Counted from the stretch's first letter, positions 15,843 through 24,554 are shown. The stretch is DNA of 64,000 bases from Halomarina pelagica (GCF_024228315.1 NZ_CP100454.1:1-64000); one strand, 5' to 3'. Made by a program: numbers and translations. The notes: a model not told the origin generated them from the letters alone.

Positions 15843-17234
15843 TTACACGAGGAAGTACACGGCGGCGCCGAGGGCGCCACCACCGATGATCAGGTAGGCT
15901 GCATCCGTGCCGCGGGTGAAGAGACCGAACGTGACGGCCGCCAGGCCGACCCGCACTGGGTCAAGGGAGAGGGCCGCGAACATCGCCGGGGTTCCCGTGA
16001 CGACGGCGAACGCGTCGAACGCGAGCGTGACAGTCGCCCCAACGATGGCTCCAACGACCGCCGCGTTTATCCCGAAGAGAGCCACGCGGACGATATCGTT
16101 GTCCCGGACCCGCGCCACGTAGGGGAACGCGAGGGTGATGAACAGGAAGGAGGGCGCGAACGCGCCGACCATTGCGACGAACGCACCCACGACGGCCCAA
16201 CCGACACTCCCGTAGATGTCGAGCATGAGTTTGTAGCCGACGAACGTAGTCGTCATCACGACCGGGCCCGGCGTCAGTTGGCCAATGGCGATGCCGTCGA
16301 CGAACTGCGTCGCGGTCAGCCAGCCGAACTCACTGACGACGTACTTCTCGATGAACGGGATGAGCACCAGCCCGCCACCGAAGATGAACGATCCCGTATA
16401 GAGCATGAACAGGAACAGTTTCACCCAGACATTCCCCCACAGCGTCGCGACCAATCCGCCGACGGCACCCGGTAGCGCAACTGAGTCGCCGATGGTCGCC
16501 CCGATCCGGTCGCGGAACGTATAGAGAGCCGCCAGTAGCACACCACCCGCAGCAGTGATGGAGACGCGCCGTTGGTTCGCCCGCAGCCAGTCCGGACGAA
16601 ACAGGACGACGGCGACGAGTCCAGCGATGGCAAACTCGATGACGGGATTCGGATTGAGCAGGACCGTCGCGACGAGCGCGCCCACAAGCAAGGCGAGTAG
16701 TCGCACGTCGATCACCCAATCATGGTCGCCGAGCGTGAACTCGAGGTCGGCTCGCCCTTCTTTGAGCGAGCTGCGGGCCATTGAGTAGGCCGCCCCGGCG
16801 ATCAGTCCGATGACGACCGGGTTCACGCCGTAGAAGAACGCCTCAACGGACGGGAGCTGGCCGTACGCGAAGTAGACGTACGAGAGTGCGACGACGATCA
16901 GGAACGTGGGGGCCATGAACGTCGCGCCGGCGACGAGTGCGCCAAGGTTGCCCGCTCGAACCCAGCCCATGAAGATACCCAATTGTGTCGAGGCTGGGCC
17001 GGGGAGCATGTTGCAGATGGCCAGCCCTTCCATGAACGTGCCCTCGTCGCTCCACTCCTTGCTGTTCTCGCCGACGAGTTCGTCCTCCATCATCGCGATG
17101 TGGACGAGTGGACCGCCGAACCCGACCAGCCCGAGTTTGAGGAAGAACCGCGCGACTTCGAGGAGTTTCGATGGACTCGCCGCCCCCTGGTAGCCACGCA
17201 CGGTCTCTGTGTCGCGTGCAGGTGCGTCACTCAT
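15843..17234 (-). CDS. chrA: ChrA-type chromate efflux transporter
   Basis: A 463-residue membrane protein containing two homologous CHR domains in antiparallel repeat. The first has the signature LVGFGGPLVHIAMMEDELV near residue 35 and GPASTQLGIFMGW near 80. The second has SFIFGGGLVLIPFIEKYVV near 270 and TPGPVVMTTTFVGY near 305. This is the long-chain ChrA family, which expels chromate (and in some cases sulfate) across the cytoplasmic membrane. It is the first gene of an operon with the MFS gene at 14460. Its upstream region (17235-17414) is shared with a divergent gene and contains two palindromes that could bind a regulator. Confidence 0.92.
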   Translation of the reverse strand: MSDAPARDTETVRGYQGAASPSKLLEVARFFLKLGLVGFGGPLVHIAMMEDELVGENSKEWSDEGTFMEGLAICNMLPGPASTQLGIFMGWVRAGNLGALVAGATFMAPTFLIVVALSYVYFAYGQLPSVEAFFYGVNPVVIGLIAGAAYSMARSSLKEGRADLEFTLGDHDWVIDVRLLALLVGALVATVLLNPNPVIEFAIAGLVAVVLFRPDWLRANQRRVSITAAGGVLLAALYTFRDRIGATIGDSVALPGAVGGLVATLWGNVWVKLFLFMLYTGSFIFGGGLVLIPFIEKYVVSEFGWLTATQFVDGIAIGQLTPGPVVMTTTFVGYKLMLDIYGSVGWAVVGAFVAMVGAFAPSFLFITLAFPYVARVRDNDIVRVALFGINAAVVGAIVGATVTLAFDAFAVVTGTPAMFAALSLDPVRVGLAAVTFGLFTRGTDAAYLIIGGGALGAAVYFLV

Positions 17235-17339
17235 TACTACCGGTCACCTCGATGGTGTTCGAACCAATGAGGGGCGGGGAGTGACGCGGGATGCCCTGCA
17301 TCTACTATCGCAACTGAGCGGTAAGGGTAAATAGATTTG

Positions 17340-17387
17340 CTATACCGTATAGTATATCCGATTTACTTCGAACCGGGTATTTATACC
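17340..17387. promoter_or_regulatory. Two palindromes in divergent promoter region
   Basis: CTATAC-C-GTATAG (17340-17352) is a perfect odd palindrome, and GGTAT-TT-ATACC (17376-17387) is a perfect even one containing a TATA-like ATTTATA. They lie between the divergent ChrA gene and the gene at 17415, 24 bases apart. They look like operator and promoter elements for one or both genes. Confidence 0.5.
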
Positions 17388-17414
17388 GGCAGGAGCCGTC
17401 ACCACGAGCAGAGC

Positions 17415-18008
17415 ATGGCCAGTCGCAAGAATGCGATGCTAACTACTGAGGATCGCCGCTGGCTGACGGGCGACAAGGAATACGAGGGTGAACACGCCAA
17501 ACAGCAGCGCTATCAGCGTCGCAAGGATATCCGTGAACGCGTCTGGAACTCTGTTCTCGACTTCACGATCCTCTTCGAGCATCTCGACGATGACCAGTGC
17601 GAAGCGATCTTCGAACTGTTGGCCGCCGAGGGGACTTCGAAGACTGGCGAGCGCGAGTCCTTCGCGAACGGGGTTCGAGACGCGCTCGCGTTCTTCCTCT
17701 ACAACGTCGGTGTCACTGGACTCATGCGTGATGCGACGTCACCAGCCAAGGGTGGGGCAGCTGCCGAGCAGTTCGTCACCGACGCGCTTACTCGAGCGGG
17801 ACGGAAAGACGACTTACTCGTCAACCAGGTCCATCTCGATATCGAAGCGACGCCCGCGTCACTGTCCGACATTCTCGCCGACCTCGAGGCCGGGGAGGAA
17901 CTCTCTGCCGGTGAACTCCAGTACCTCATCGAGAGCGGGACTGTCGACGTCACTGAACTCCAAGGCTGTATTCGTGACCAGCTCTTCGCGGAGGACACTG
18001 ATGAGTAG
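17415..18008 (+). CDS. Haloarchaeal protein of unknown function
   Basis: A 197-residue protein starting MASRKNAMLTTEDRRWLTGD. The N-terminal 60 residues are charged (KQQRYQRRKDIRERVWNSVL) and look like a helical bundle with a region FTILFEHLDDDQCEAIFELL. A middle stretch ANGVRDALAFFLYNVGVTG is more hydrophobic. I know this as a recurrent haloarchaeal hypothetical without an assigned function. The ATG at 17415 is chosen because it lies 30 bases after the ATTTATA box; the longer frame from 17337 would cross the palindromes. A nucleic-acid role is only a guess. Confidence 0.7.
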   Translation: MASRKNAMLTTEDRRWLTGDKEYEGEHAKQQRYQRRKDIRERVWNSVLDFTILFEHLDDDQCEAIFELLAAEGTSKTGERESFANGVRDALAFFLYNVGVTGLMRDATSPAKGGAAAEQFVTDALTRAGRKDDLLVNQVHLDIEATPASLSDILADLEAGEELSAGELQYLIESGTVDVTELQGCIRDQLFAEDTDE

Positions 18009-18101
18009 GTCCAGAGTCGCCGTCGAGTCTCTCGACCGAGCAGCGCCTGAACGATACGTATTGACCACGGATTCGACGGTTGACCGGAGTTACACGGAAA
18101 G

Positions 18102-18587
18102 ATGACTATCAGAACGCAACGCGACATGTTCGAGCGGGAACTGCAGAAACTGTATCATGCCGAGGTGGAGATCCTCGATCTGCACGGCGATCTCTCGGAG
18201 GCGGCGGCCAGCGAGGAGATCAGCGACCTCTTTCGGGGGCACAAAGAGGACACGGTCGCCCAGATCCACCGTATCGAATCGATCTTCGAGTTGATCGGCG
18301 AAGAGCCCACCGAGCGGGGGAGTCCGATCATGGAGGGGTTGCTCGCCGAGAAAGACGAGTTCGTCGCCGAGGTCGCGGACGACGACCTCCGCGACCTCGA
18401 CGCAATTAGTATTGGTATGATCAACGAACGGCTCGAAATCACGCTCCTCGATCGGTTGATCCTCTTGGCTCGGGAACTCGACCTGCCTGAGGAAGTCGTC
18501 CAGCAGTTCACTGAGAATCGAGACGAGGCGCAGGCGGCGCTCGACCGGATGCAGACGTTCGTCGCCGAGACTCGTTCGAGTGGCTGA
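18102..18587 (+). CDS. YciE/YciF-like ferritin-fold protein (DUF892)
   Basis: A 161-residue all-helical protein. The start MTIRTQRDMFERELQKLYHA and following EVEILDLHGDLSEAA show the E-L-x-x-x-Y-x-A-E pattern of the DUF892 (YciF) ferritin-like family. Helix 2 carries HKEDTVAQIHRIESIFELIG, and helix 4 NERLEITLLDRLILLARELD. Relatives are dimeric di-iron proteins linked to stress. The gene lies close behind the 17415 gene on the same strand with a 93-base gap, so co-expression is possible. Confidence 0.82.
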   Translation: MTIRTQRDMFERELQKLYHAEVEILDLHGDLSEAAASEEISDLFRGHKEDTVAQIHRIESIFELIGEEPTERGSPIMEGLLAEKDEFVAEVADDDLRDLDAISIGMINERLEITLLDRLILLARELDLPEEVVQQFTENRDEAQAALDRMQTFVAETRSSG

Positions 18588-18590
18588 CGT

Positions 18591-19019
18591 CTACTCTTTC
18601 TTTTCCGCACCTTCGTCGACGGTGATCGTCAGATCGCCGGTCTCGTAGTCAGCCTCGAACTGAACGTCGAACACCTCCGATTCGTAGGCGGCGTGGTAGG
18701 CACGGTGGCGTTCGAGCGAGCCAGTCGCCTTGAAGTGGAAGAACGCAGCAGCGGTGTACGGGTTGCTCTGGGTTTCGATCTGTGTTTCAACTGAGGCTGG
18801 GAGCGCGATCTGTGGCGTGTCGGTGTCGATACTCGCTGCGAACGCCTTCGCCTCCTCGACAGTCGCTTGCGGATGCGCTGGTGTCTCGCCAGTCAGCACG
18901 TTCACTGGCGTCTCTGTGTCGTCTGTGAACAGGACGTCTTCGAAGGTCTGTGTCCCGAGAACCGCGTCGGGGCCCAACTCGCAGTCGTGGAACGGATCGT
19001 CGGATAGTTCTTCAGTCAT
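18591..19019 (-). CDS. Plasmid-type acidic protein, unknown
   Basis: A 142-residue protein starting MTEELSDDPFHDCELGPDAV. The middle contains a helix-rich part (ATVEEAKAFAASIDTDTP) and a motif NPYTAAAFFHFKATGSLERH, rich in aromatics and histidine, then a beta hairpin DYETGDLTITVDEG. No family is certain. It converges with the DUF892 gene, 3 bases apart, and has its own box-plus-hairpin leader. I regard it as part of the same minus-strand mobile-element gene set as 12483-13816 and 19113-19785. Confidence 0.68.
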   Translation of the reverse strand: MTEELSDDPFHDCELGPDAVLGTQTFEDVLFTDDTETPVNVLTGETPAHPQATVEEAKAFAASIDTDTPQIALPASVETQIETQSNPYTAAAFFHFKATGSLERHRAYHAAYESEVFDVQFEADYETGDLTITVDEGAEKKE

Positions 19020-19034
19020 GGAATCATGAGCCCA

Positions 19035-19066
19035 CGAGGGCTCAGTCCTTCCAGCCCTCGAAAAAC
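19035..19066 (-). promoter_or_regulatory. T-rich box plus hairpin leader (copy 4)
   Basis: The coding strand reads GCTGTTTTTCG, then the hairpin CGAGGGCT-ggaaggactg-AGCCCTCG (19060-19035; 8-bp arms, 10-base loop), then 15 bases to the ATG at 19019. The box overlaps the first base of the stem, as in copies 1 and 7. Confidence 0.55.
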
Positions 19067-19112
19067 AGCAGCTGCCTCGAAGCAGGTTGTCCTACGAGTG
19101 GATGAACAACAG

Positions 19113-19493
19113 CTACCCCTCAATTGGCTCGAGGGACCTGAGGTCAGCGTGGAAGACCTCTCCGTCGCGAACGACGTACCGCTTTGCCAGGACCGGGAAG
19201 CGACATTTCGTGAACCCAGCTGTCTGGATGTCGAGTACCTCGTCTAGTTCGAGATAGTCGGCAAGCGTCCGGAGGAACTCGTGGGTCACGATGCCGCCGT
19301 CGTAGTCCGGAAGACCGTCCTCCCGGGCTTTGTATACCTCGAAATCATCGTCGCCCCAGATGGTGAGCTCGCCGTCTTCAGTGACCTCCCAGTTGAGCGT
19401 CCCGAAGCAGTGGCTCTCGCAGAGCTCGCGGACTGTTTGTGCGTCCGATACGATTGCGCCGGTCGACGTCGTCGCTGCTTGGAGTGTTGCCAT
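19113..19493 (-). CDS. Plasmid-type acidic protein, unknown
   Basis: A 126-residue protein starting MATLQAATTSTGAIVSDAQT. It has an early Cys pair in RELCESHCFGTLNWEV, a beta stretch ELTIWGDDDFEVYKAR and a second half VTHEFLRTLADYLELDEVLD. The C-terminal third (KCRFPVLAKRYVVRDGEVF) is beta-rich. No catalytic signature is evident and I do not recognise a family. It has its own hairpin leader and is separated from the gene at 18591 by 93 bases. Confidence 0.65.
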   Translation of the reverse strand: MATLQAATTSTGAIVSDAQTVRELCESHCFGTLNWEVTEDGELTIWGDDDFEVYKAREDGLPDYDGGIVTHEFLRTLADYLELDEVLDIQTAGFTKCRFPVLAKRYVVRDGEVFHADLRSLEPIEG

Positions 19494-19526
19494 AGATTGT
19501 ATTCGGGGGCGTTCTCCTACCCCGCA

Positions 19527-19546
19527 CCCCCTCTAGGGGGATAACG
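19527..19546 (-). promoter_or_regulatory. T-rich box plus hairpin leader (copy 5)
   Basis: The coding strand reads GTTCGTTATC, then CCCCCT-ag-AGGGGG (19540-19527), then GTGCGGGGTAGG, and the ATG at 19493. The box is GTTATC, weaker than in the other copies, but the order and spacing match. Confidence 0.45.
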
Positions 19547-19596
19547 AACGTATCCTGAGATGAACTGGGAAGAAGTACTGTTCGACGGTCGTGTCG

Positions 19597-19785
19597 TCAG
19601 GAGTCTACGTGGACGCCGGCGTCCTCCGTGGCAGCTGGTCGAGTGAGGAGACTCACCTGCTCCAAGAGCGTCACCGCTGTGTCGATTCGCTCCCAATCAG
19701 CGGAATCCAATTGCTCGACATCGATATCGTTGAGATTACTGAGCGCGCGGTGCAGCCGGTACCCCGGTGTATCTCGCGGATCCAT
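19597..19785 (-). CDS. 62-residue protein, unknown
   Basis: A short acidic protein starting MDPRDTPGYRLHRALSNLND and continuing with a helix DSADWERIDTAVTLLEQVSL. The composition (acidic, helical) and the box-plus-hairpin leader at 19799-19820 suggest it is expressed. No function can be assigned. It belongs to the minus-strand series of this block. Confidence 0.55.
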   Translation of the reverse strand: MDPRDTPGYRLHRALSNLNDIDVEQLDSADWERIDTAVTLLEQVSLLTRPAATEDAGVHVDS

Positions 19786-19798
19786 TTGGACGCCTCCG

Positions 19799-19820
19799 CC
19801 GCTTTGCGGTGACGAAAAAC
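19799..19820 (-). promoter_or_regulatory. T-rich box plus hairpin leader (copy 6)
   Basis: The coding strand reads GTTTTTCGTCA (from 19820), then the short hairpin CCGC-aaa-GCGG (19809-19799), then 13 bases to the ATG at 19785. GTTTTTCGTC is identical over ten bases to copy 2, which points to a shared sequence-specific signal and not to structure alone. Confidence 0.5.
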
Positions 19821-20037
19821 GTAGGCGGGCAGATAGTAGGATATCTCCGAGACGATCCTAGACTGGTCTTCAGTTAACCAACGATACCAGATCTTCATTT
19901 CGGTGGTCTTTCCGGGCTACAACGCGACATCCGCTCCAGATGCGATTATCGGCTGGTCGAAGATACTTCAGCAGGGGTCTTGCTGTCGCATTACCGGTGA
20001 AAAGACCAACGACCGTTGGTTAAGCCCGACATCTAGC

Positions 20038-20933
20038 CTACCGCCCCCCTTCAGGCTCCGGCCCGTATCGAGGAGTTCCACACACCTGACACTCCCACAT
20101 CGGCTGCCCGGCCCACTCGTCGTCAGGAACAGGTTCGAATTCGTCGAATCGATGTTCGGTCTCTCGATTGCACTTCCGACACTCGAAGTGATCTCTGTTC
20201 GGGCTCGCGTATCGGGGGCTCCCGGTACTGGCGTCGGTGACGGATCGTTGGAGTGCAATCGCTGGCACCAGCCAGATATCGTCGTCTGCGTCCTCGAAAA
20301 GGGTTGCAAGACGCTCCTCGTCGCGAATCCCACTCCCGCTTTCGTCGTAGAGAAACGTCGCGTGCTCGCCGTCGTGACGCGACTGGGTCGAGTCTCGCCA
20401 CGTCGTCCGCTCATGAGCCGTCGCGAGCAGCTGTTCGCCGCACTCCGTTGAAACCCGTGTCGCCGAGGGGAGCGCGGGCCACTGGTCGGCAAGCTGCGCT
20501 GCTGGCTTCTCGTTGAGGTCGTAGATGAGCTGGCAGTCGTCGACCGCAGAGTTGGACCCCGGTTTCGCGAGGAGAGAGGCCGCAGCAGATCCCTTTGCCA
20601 CGGCGCCGTAGAACGTCGACGACTTGACGAGGACGTGAATGACGTGGAAGAGATCACACTCCGAATCAGGGGTGTCCGGGTCATCGACGACTGCATCGAG
20701 ATATGGTTCGATAGGCAGAACCGGCACTTCGTCTGGCCAGCGGGGATCGACGCCCCACAGGAGGCACACTCGGCCGGCGTTACTGCCGTGTCGTCTGGAT
20801 AGCCTGCGTCGACTGTACCTGTTCGTTGACGTTGGGGTTCCCCGTCGGTACCGCTGGAGAGGGTATTGTCGGGAATCTGCGTCGCTTCGCCGAGCGGCCG
20901 GAGCTCTTCGTGATCAGCATCTTGTCTGGACAT
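20038..20933 (-). pseudogene. Frameshifted zinc-ribbon protein gene
   Basis: Two frames together give one protein of about 297 residues. From ATG 20933 ([20 protein letters not shown]) the first frame reaches a zinc ribbon CASCGASIPAGQTKCRFCLS-NH. The second frame continues LDAVVDDPDTPDSECDLFHV through GAVAKGSAAASLLAKP to a second ribbon (CRKC, CQVC) and stops at 20038. The frames join at the plus-strand ATAT at 20701-20704, where one AT too many breaks the frame. Removing it restores NH-LDAVVDD. So this is a recent two-base slippage or a sequencing error. The protein resembles the one at 13325 in its region ending DIWLVPAIAL. Confidence 0.7.
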
Positions 20934-21021
20934 CTGTGGTCGTGAACTGTGTTGCTCCGGTTTCGCGTTTAAATATTCACTGCACTCCACTGCTCTGGTT
21001 GAGTATATAAGCTCGAGAATT

Positions 21022-21104
21022 ACCGGACGTTCCGGCAAGACTAGTATTTATACCCCCTACCGGATTCCGGTTAGATATATAAGTATAGCGAGCTACCTAG
21101 GTAG
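21022..21104. promoter_or_regulatory. Three palindromes upstream of AbiEi-like gene
   Basis: ACCGGA-cgt-TCCGG (21022-21035), ACCGGA-t-TCCGGT (21059-21071) and the 12-base palindrome CTACCTAGGTAG (21093-21104) lie between the divergent zinc-ribbon gene and the ATG at 21106. TATA-like ATTTATA and ATATATAAG sit among them. AbiEi antitoxins repress their own promoter through inverted repeats, so these are candidate operators. Confidence 0.5.
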
Positions 21105-21105
21105 T

Positions 21106-21708
21106 ATGCTCCTTGAGCCGCCCGCGCGTGAACGCGGATTCAAGAAGGAGCGACTGCATCGCGTCCTCTGTACTCACCCCACGGGTGATCTGAGCACGTA
21201 CGAAGTGGCCAAGCGTGCAGACGTCTCTCAGTCGTGGGGCTACGACTACCTCGGTCAGCTCGAAGCGGCTGGTCTCATCGACAATACGAGGGTAGTCGAT
21301 CCAACGGCCCTCTACGAGCACTGGCGCAAAACACGGGTCCCGCCAAACGATCTCAGCGTGTCGCTCCAGCAGCCACGCGACCAGCTTCAGGAGACCGGAC
21401 TCGAGTACGCCCTCACGACGTACGAAGCCGAGAACATCCACCAGGGATTTCTCTTCGTCTCCGAGACGGCCTTATACGTGAAGCCCGACGATATCGAACA
21501 GTGGCTTACGTTCATCGAACAGCGAGGATTGATTGGAGGTGGGAACACGGAATTCCGGGTGACCGACGAGTACGTCTTCTACAACACCCAGACGATTGAC
21601 GGTGTTCGGACGGTATCGATCCCACAAGTGATTGTTGACCTCCTCGACGAGGACGGCCCTGCTGTCGAGGCTGCCCATCGCCTGATCGAGAGGTATCACA
21701 ATGAGTAG
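21106..21708 (+). CDS. AbiEi-like winged-helix antitoxin/regulator
   Basis: A 200-residue protein with an N-terminal winged helix-turn-helix ([43 protein letters not shown]) and a C-terminal domain (about 85-200) of strands and helices ending [10 protein letters not shown]. The gene overlaps the next, a nucleotidyltransferase, by 8 bases. That order, HTH regulator then NTase, is the AbiEi/AbiEii type IV toxin-antitoxin layout, used against phage and to stabilise mobile elements. Similarity is by architecture; I could not test homology. The three upstream palindromes fit autorepression. Confidence 0.75.
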   Translation: MLLEPPARERGFKKERLHRVLCTHPTGDLSTYEVAKRADVSQSWGYDYLGQLEAAGLIDNTRVVDPTALYEHWRKTRVPPNDLSVSLQQPRDQLQETGLEYALTTYEAENIHQGFLFVSETALYVKPDDIEQWLTFIEQRGLIGGGNTEFRVTDEYVFYNTQTIDGVRTVSIPQVIVDLLDEDGPAVEAAHRLIERYHNE

Positions 21709-22528
21709 CGGCGACCGAAGCCAGTACGTCGACGCGGTGACCAAGCTATCCGAGCGGGAACTGCAGGATATCGCCGCGCCCGCGAACCCACCAGTGTGTC
21801 TGCTTGGCGGGTGGGCCGTCCACCTGCACGTTACAGGAGGATTCCAGGATGTCTATGATCGGCCCTACATCGGGTCGCGCGATATCGACCTCGGCATCCA
21901 TATCAAGCCGGACTGGACGACCGAGGAGCTACCCATGACGCCGGTCGCAACGACGCTTCAGCAGATCGAAGACGAACTCGGCTATACCCGGGGTCGGTTC
22001 GGCTTCTATCAACAGTTTCATCGGGAAACCGGAGAGCGCTTGAGTGACGAGGCAGCGAAAGACCACCCCCCACATAACATCTTTCGCGTCGATATCGACA
22101 TCATCCCCGACACCACCGCACTGGATGCGTTCCACGATGTCTTTGGCTTCAGGCCGCCCGCAGAACCATTGCTCGAACCCGCATTTACGGCTAGACGGGC
22201 GGAGGCACTCAATGACTACGTCTCCTGGGACGCACCTACGGCGGTTCTCATTGCCGCCCCGGAGCTGCTCGCAGCGATGAAAGTCCGTGCTTTTCCCCAG
22301 CGGGATAAGAGCCACAAGCGCTTGAAGGACCTCACTGATCTGCACGCGCTCCTCTGGTACGTCACCGAGTACGACGAGATAACGGAGGCCGTCCACACCC
22401 ATCTGAGCGACGACGATATCACGGCCTTTCGAGACGTGACAACAGATGAGGTATACGACCGCGCAGCGCGGCTCATCGGCGTCGATACATCCCTTCTCAG
22501 TCAGTCGATTGAACGCCTCTTTGTGTAG
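21701..22528 (+). CDS. AbiEii-like nucleotidyltransferase toxin
   Basis: A 275-residue protein with the DNA polymerase beta-type nucleotidyltransferase fold. [10 protein letters not shown] near residue 33 gives the G-G/S motif. SRDIDLGIH near 55 gives the D-x-D metal ligands. VDIDIIPD near 127 supplies the third acidic residue. A later K-V-R-A-F followed by [13 protein letters not shown] resembles motif IV of AbiEii. AbiEii and MenT toxins transfer nucleotides onto targets such as tRNA ends. The start ATG overlaps the antitoxin stop by 8 bases, implying coupled translation. The core motifs look intact, so it is probably active. Confidence 0.8.
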   Translation: MSSGDRSQYVDAVTKLSERELQDIAAPANPPVCLLGGWAVHLHVTGGFQDVYDRPYIGSRDIDLGIHIKPDWTTEELPMTPVATTLQQIEDELGYTRGRFGFYQQFHRETGERLSDEAAKDHPPHNIFRVDIDIIPDTTALDAFHDVFGFRPPAEPLLEPAFTARRAEALNDYVSWDAPTAVLIAAPELLAAMKVRAFPQRDKSHKRLKDLTDLHALLWYVTEYDEITEAVHTHLSDDDITAFRDVTTDEVYDRAARLIGVDTSLLSQSIERLFV

Positions 22529-22823
22529 CTAATGGCTGAGTTATCTCACTCGCCGATAGAGTGCTGGTCTGCTCCGTTTGTTCGAGGAGTTCGTCAGGTG
22601 TATTTCGGTGGGTTCGCACCGTCACCGGCGACGAGTCCGCGATGTCGGCGATTGTCGACTGGCTGAGTCCCAACCATTTCCCCGGCCGGCTTTATTCATA
22701 TCTCATGGACACCGTCTCGAGGTTGTGGCTACGTGCGCAGCGAAGCGAGCACGTAGCGGAGGGTGGGGTGGCGGGGCTTGGGCCGGTCCGGCTCATAGCA
22801 AAAAAGAAGGCCGCGACGATAGC
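22529..22823. other. Non-coding with a 9-bp hairpin
   Basis: No gene is apparent. A perfect hairpin GCTACGTGC-N12-GCACGTAGC lies at 22728-22757, 66 bases beyond the stop of the minus-strand OB-fold gene and 200 bases after the AbiEii stop. The run AAAAAAGAAGG at 22800 follows. The hairpin could be a transcription end shared by the two converging genes, though archaeal termination mostly uses T-runs. Confidence 0.35.
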
Positions 22824-23723
22824 CTACGCTTCCCACCACCGACCGCGCTCAGGGAAGTACACGGTGCTCCACCCGGTCAGGGCCACGGAGACACGCCCAT
22901 TGTACCAGTTCTTCGCCGCTCCGTGAATCCGCACGCGCTCGCCCTCTTCGATCCACGGAGCATCCGACGCCTTCCAGCTCGTCAGTTTTGTACGACCGCT
23001 CTCGTCCTCGATGAGCCCAACTTGAGCGATGCTCGGACTGGAAGGTTCCCACAGCTGGGTCACAGTCCCTTCGATGCTCACCTCTTTGCGATCGACGTCC
23101 TCGAGCGTCCCGATGGGAACCACCTGTCCCGGCGCCGTCTCTAGTTCTTCGAACACCCCGACGACCGCACTCATCAGGTCTTTCCCACCGACGACGGCTT
23201 CACCCAGTCGCCGACCAATCGCCGCTCGCGACCAGCCATCCAGCTTCTCGGCCAACCGCATCGATTGCTTGTTCACCGCCGCCAGCTGTTCTTGCGCGAG
23301 TTCTGCACGAGGATCGTCTCGCTCTGGGTCCGCCATCGGATTCACGCTTGCCGCCCGCTGCTGGAACTCAGCACGCCGCTCAGCGCTCCGCTTCGCCGCG
23401 ATATCTCGCGTCCGCCTCTCCCGACCGTCTTGCGCCCCCAGCTCTGCCTGGGCACTGATGCGCTCCAGTTCAGCCTCCCGCGCCCGAATGCGCTCTTCCT
23501 GTTCGAGGGTCGCACCGTAGATCCGCTCGTCACTCGTGTCGACCATCCCGTCCGGGTGGTTGGCATCGACCTTCGCCTGCACCTCCATCTGCACCGTCGC
23601 CTGAAACTCTGGGGTCTCGTCGACGACCTCGAAGCCGTCTTCGTCGACCGCCGCTTCGTCCGCTGTTTCGAATACCTGTTCATCAACCGAAACCTCATTA
23701 CTGAAGACGTTCTTACTCGACAT
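22824..23723 (-). CDS. OB-fold ssDNA-binding-like protein
   Basis: A 299-residue protein. Residues 1-80 are acidic and disordered (MSSKNVFSNEVSVDEQVFET). A coiled stretch follows (QEERIRAREAELERISAQAE; RRAEFQQRAASVN) and then a helical part KLDGWSRAAIGRRLGEAV. The C-terminal 95 residues form an OB-fold of the RPA type (KEVSIEGTVTQLWEPSSPSI, RTKLTSWKASDAPWIEEGER, RIHGAAKNWYNGRVSVAL). It resembles single-stranded DNA-binding proteins of haloarchaeal plasmids and viruses. No zinc finger is seen. It is likely a replication or repair helper of the mobile block. Confidence 0.78.
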   Translation of the reverse strand: MSSKNVFSNEVSVDEQVFETADEAAVDEDGFEVVDETPEFQATVQMEVQAKVDANHPDGMVDTSDERIYGATLEQEERIRAREAELERISAQAELGAQDGRERRTRDIAAKRSAERRAEFQQRAASVNPMADPERDDPRAELAQEQLAAVNKQSMRLAEKLDGWSRAAIGRRLGEAVVGGKDLMSAVVGVFEELETAPGQVVPIGTLEDVDRKEVSIEGTVTQLWEPSSPSIAQVGLIEDESGRTKLTSWKASDAPWIEEGERVRIHGAAKNWYNGRVSVALTGWSTVYFPERGRWWEA

Positions 23724-24554
23724 TGGTACTCACTTGATCCTGGGTACCGCGAAGGCGCTCACTCGGCGTCTTCTTCCGACACCACGACTCTCCAGCCGTG
23801 GCTGTCCACAACGACCAACTCAACCATCTGCGCGCTCTCGCTCGCGCCTTCGCGAGCGCCCCTGGGGCGCGAGCGAGAGCGCGCCATAGGGAGGCCACCC
23901 AACCAGCACCGCGCGCCGACCCGCCCGGAGCGAGCGGCCAGCGGGATATGCCCGCTCGTGTCCGGCCCGATGCGCGGGTCCGTGTCCAGGGCGACAGTCG
24001 CCCTGGAACGCGAAAGCCCGCAAGGGGCGCAACCGACGGGGATACCCGCTGGCGTCGAGGGCACATTCATTTTAGCCCGGAACGGGCGCGGGCGGTGCGG
24101 AGAGCGCCCGCAGGCCCGGAATGGTCGGTCGCGAGCGAAGCGAGGCGCTCGCGCCTCGAAAGCGAACGGCGACTGGAAGGAGCCGTGAGCAAGCGGAGGG
24201 CGGAAGCGGCGAGCGGGGCGGGCCGTAGAGAAACACCGTTCAACCACTCTCGACGCTCAGTAACACAGTCGATATCCTGGTGGACTCAGAAAGGGCGAGG
24301 CCGCCTCGGTCGTCCCCCGACCCCGCCAAGCACCGAGTGAAACGAGGCGCGCAGCGTGGTCTTCGTGAGCGCAGCGAACGAAGGCAGGGAAGTCGCAGCC
24401 CGCCCAACGGAGTGAGCAGGACCGTCTTCCCGTGGTCGCGGGATGCCGAGCGGCCGAGGGCTTTCATCCGTTATATCCACGTCCTCGACTGAGCTAGTCG
24501 AGTGTTGCAAAATACCGAAGTTATTTATATATTAGTTCGCTAGTATGCAACAGT
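23724..24554. other. GC-rich non-coding stretch with long inverted repeat
   Basis: These 830 bases separate the OB-fold gene from the regulator at 24555. Several long open frames cross it on both strands, but their products are arginine/alanine/glycine repeats typical of stop-poor GC-rich DNA. The most striking element is a perfect 18-bp inverted repeat at 23831-23883 (CGCGCTCTCGCTCGCGCC and its complement, 17-base loop). GCGAGCGAAGCGAGGCGCTC-type repeats recur at 24130-24165. The last 30 bases contain TTATTTATATATTA, the likely promoter of the next gene, and a direct repeat AGTATGC-aac-AGTATGC overlapping its start. It could encode a structured RNA or a plasmid maintenance site. Confidence 0.45.
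23831..23883. repeat. Perfect 18-bp inverted repeat
   Basis: Left arm 23831-23848, right arm 23866-23883, exact reverse complements, separated by 17 bases that are themselves GC-rich. A transcript would fold into a very stable stem. Confidence 0.7.

Noticed and set aside
23265-24340. Open frames of 180-307 codons in the GC-rich spacer
   Set aside because: Products are arginine/alanine/proline repeats, not acidic as haloarchaeal proteins are; stops are rare only because of composition.
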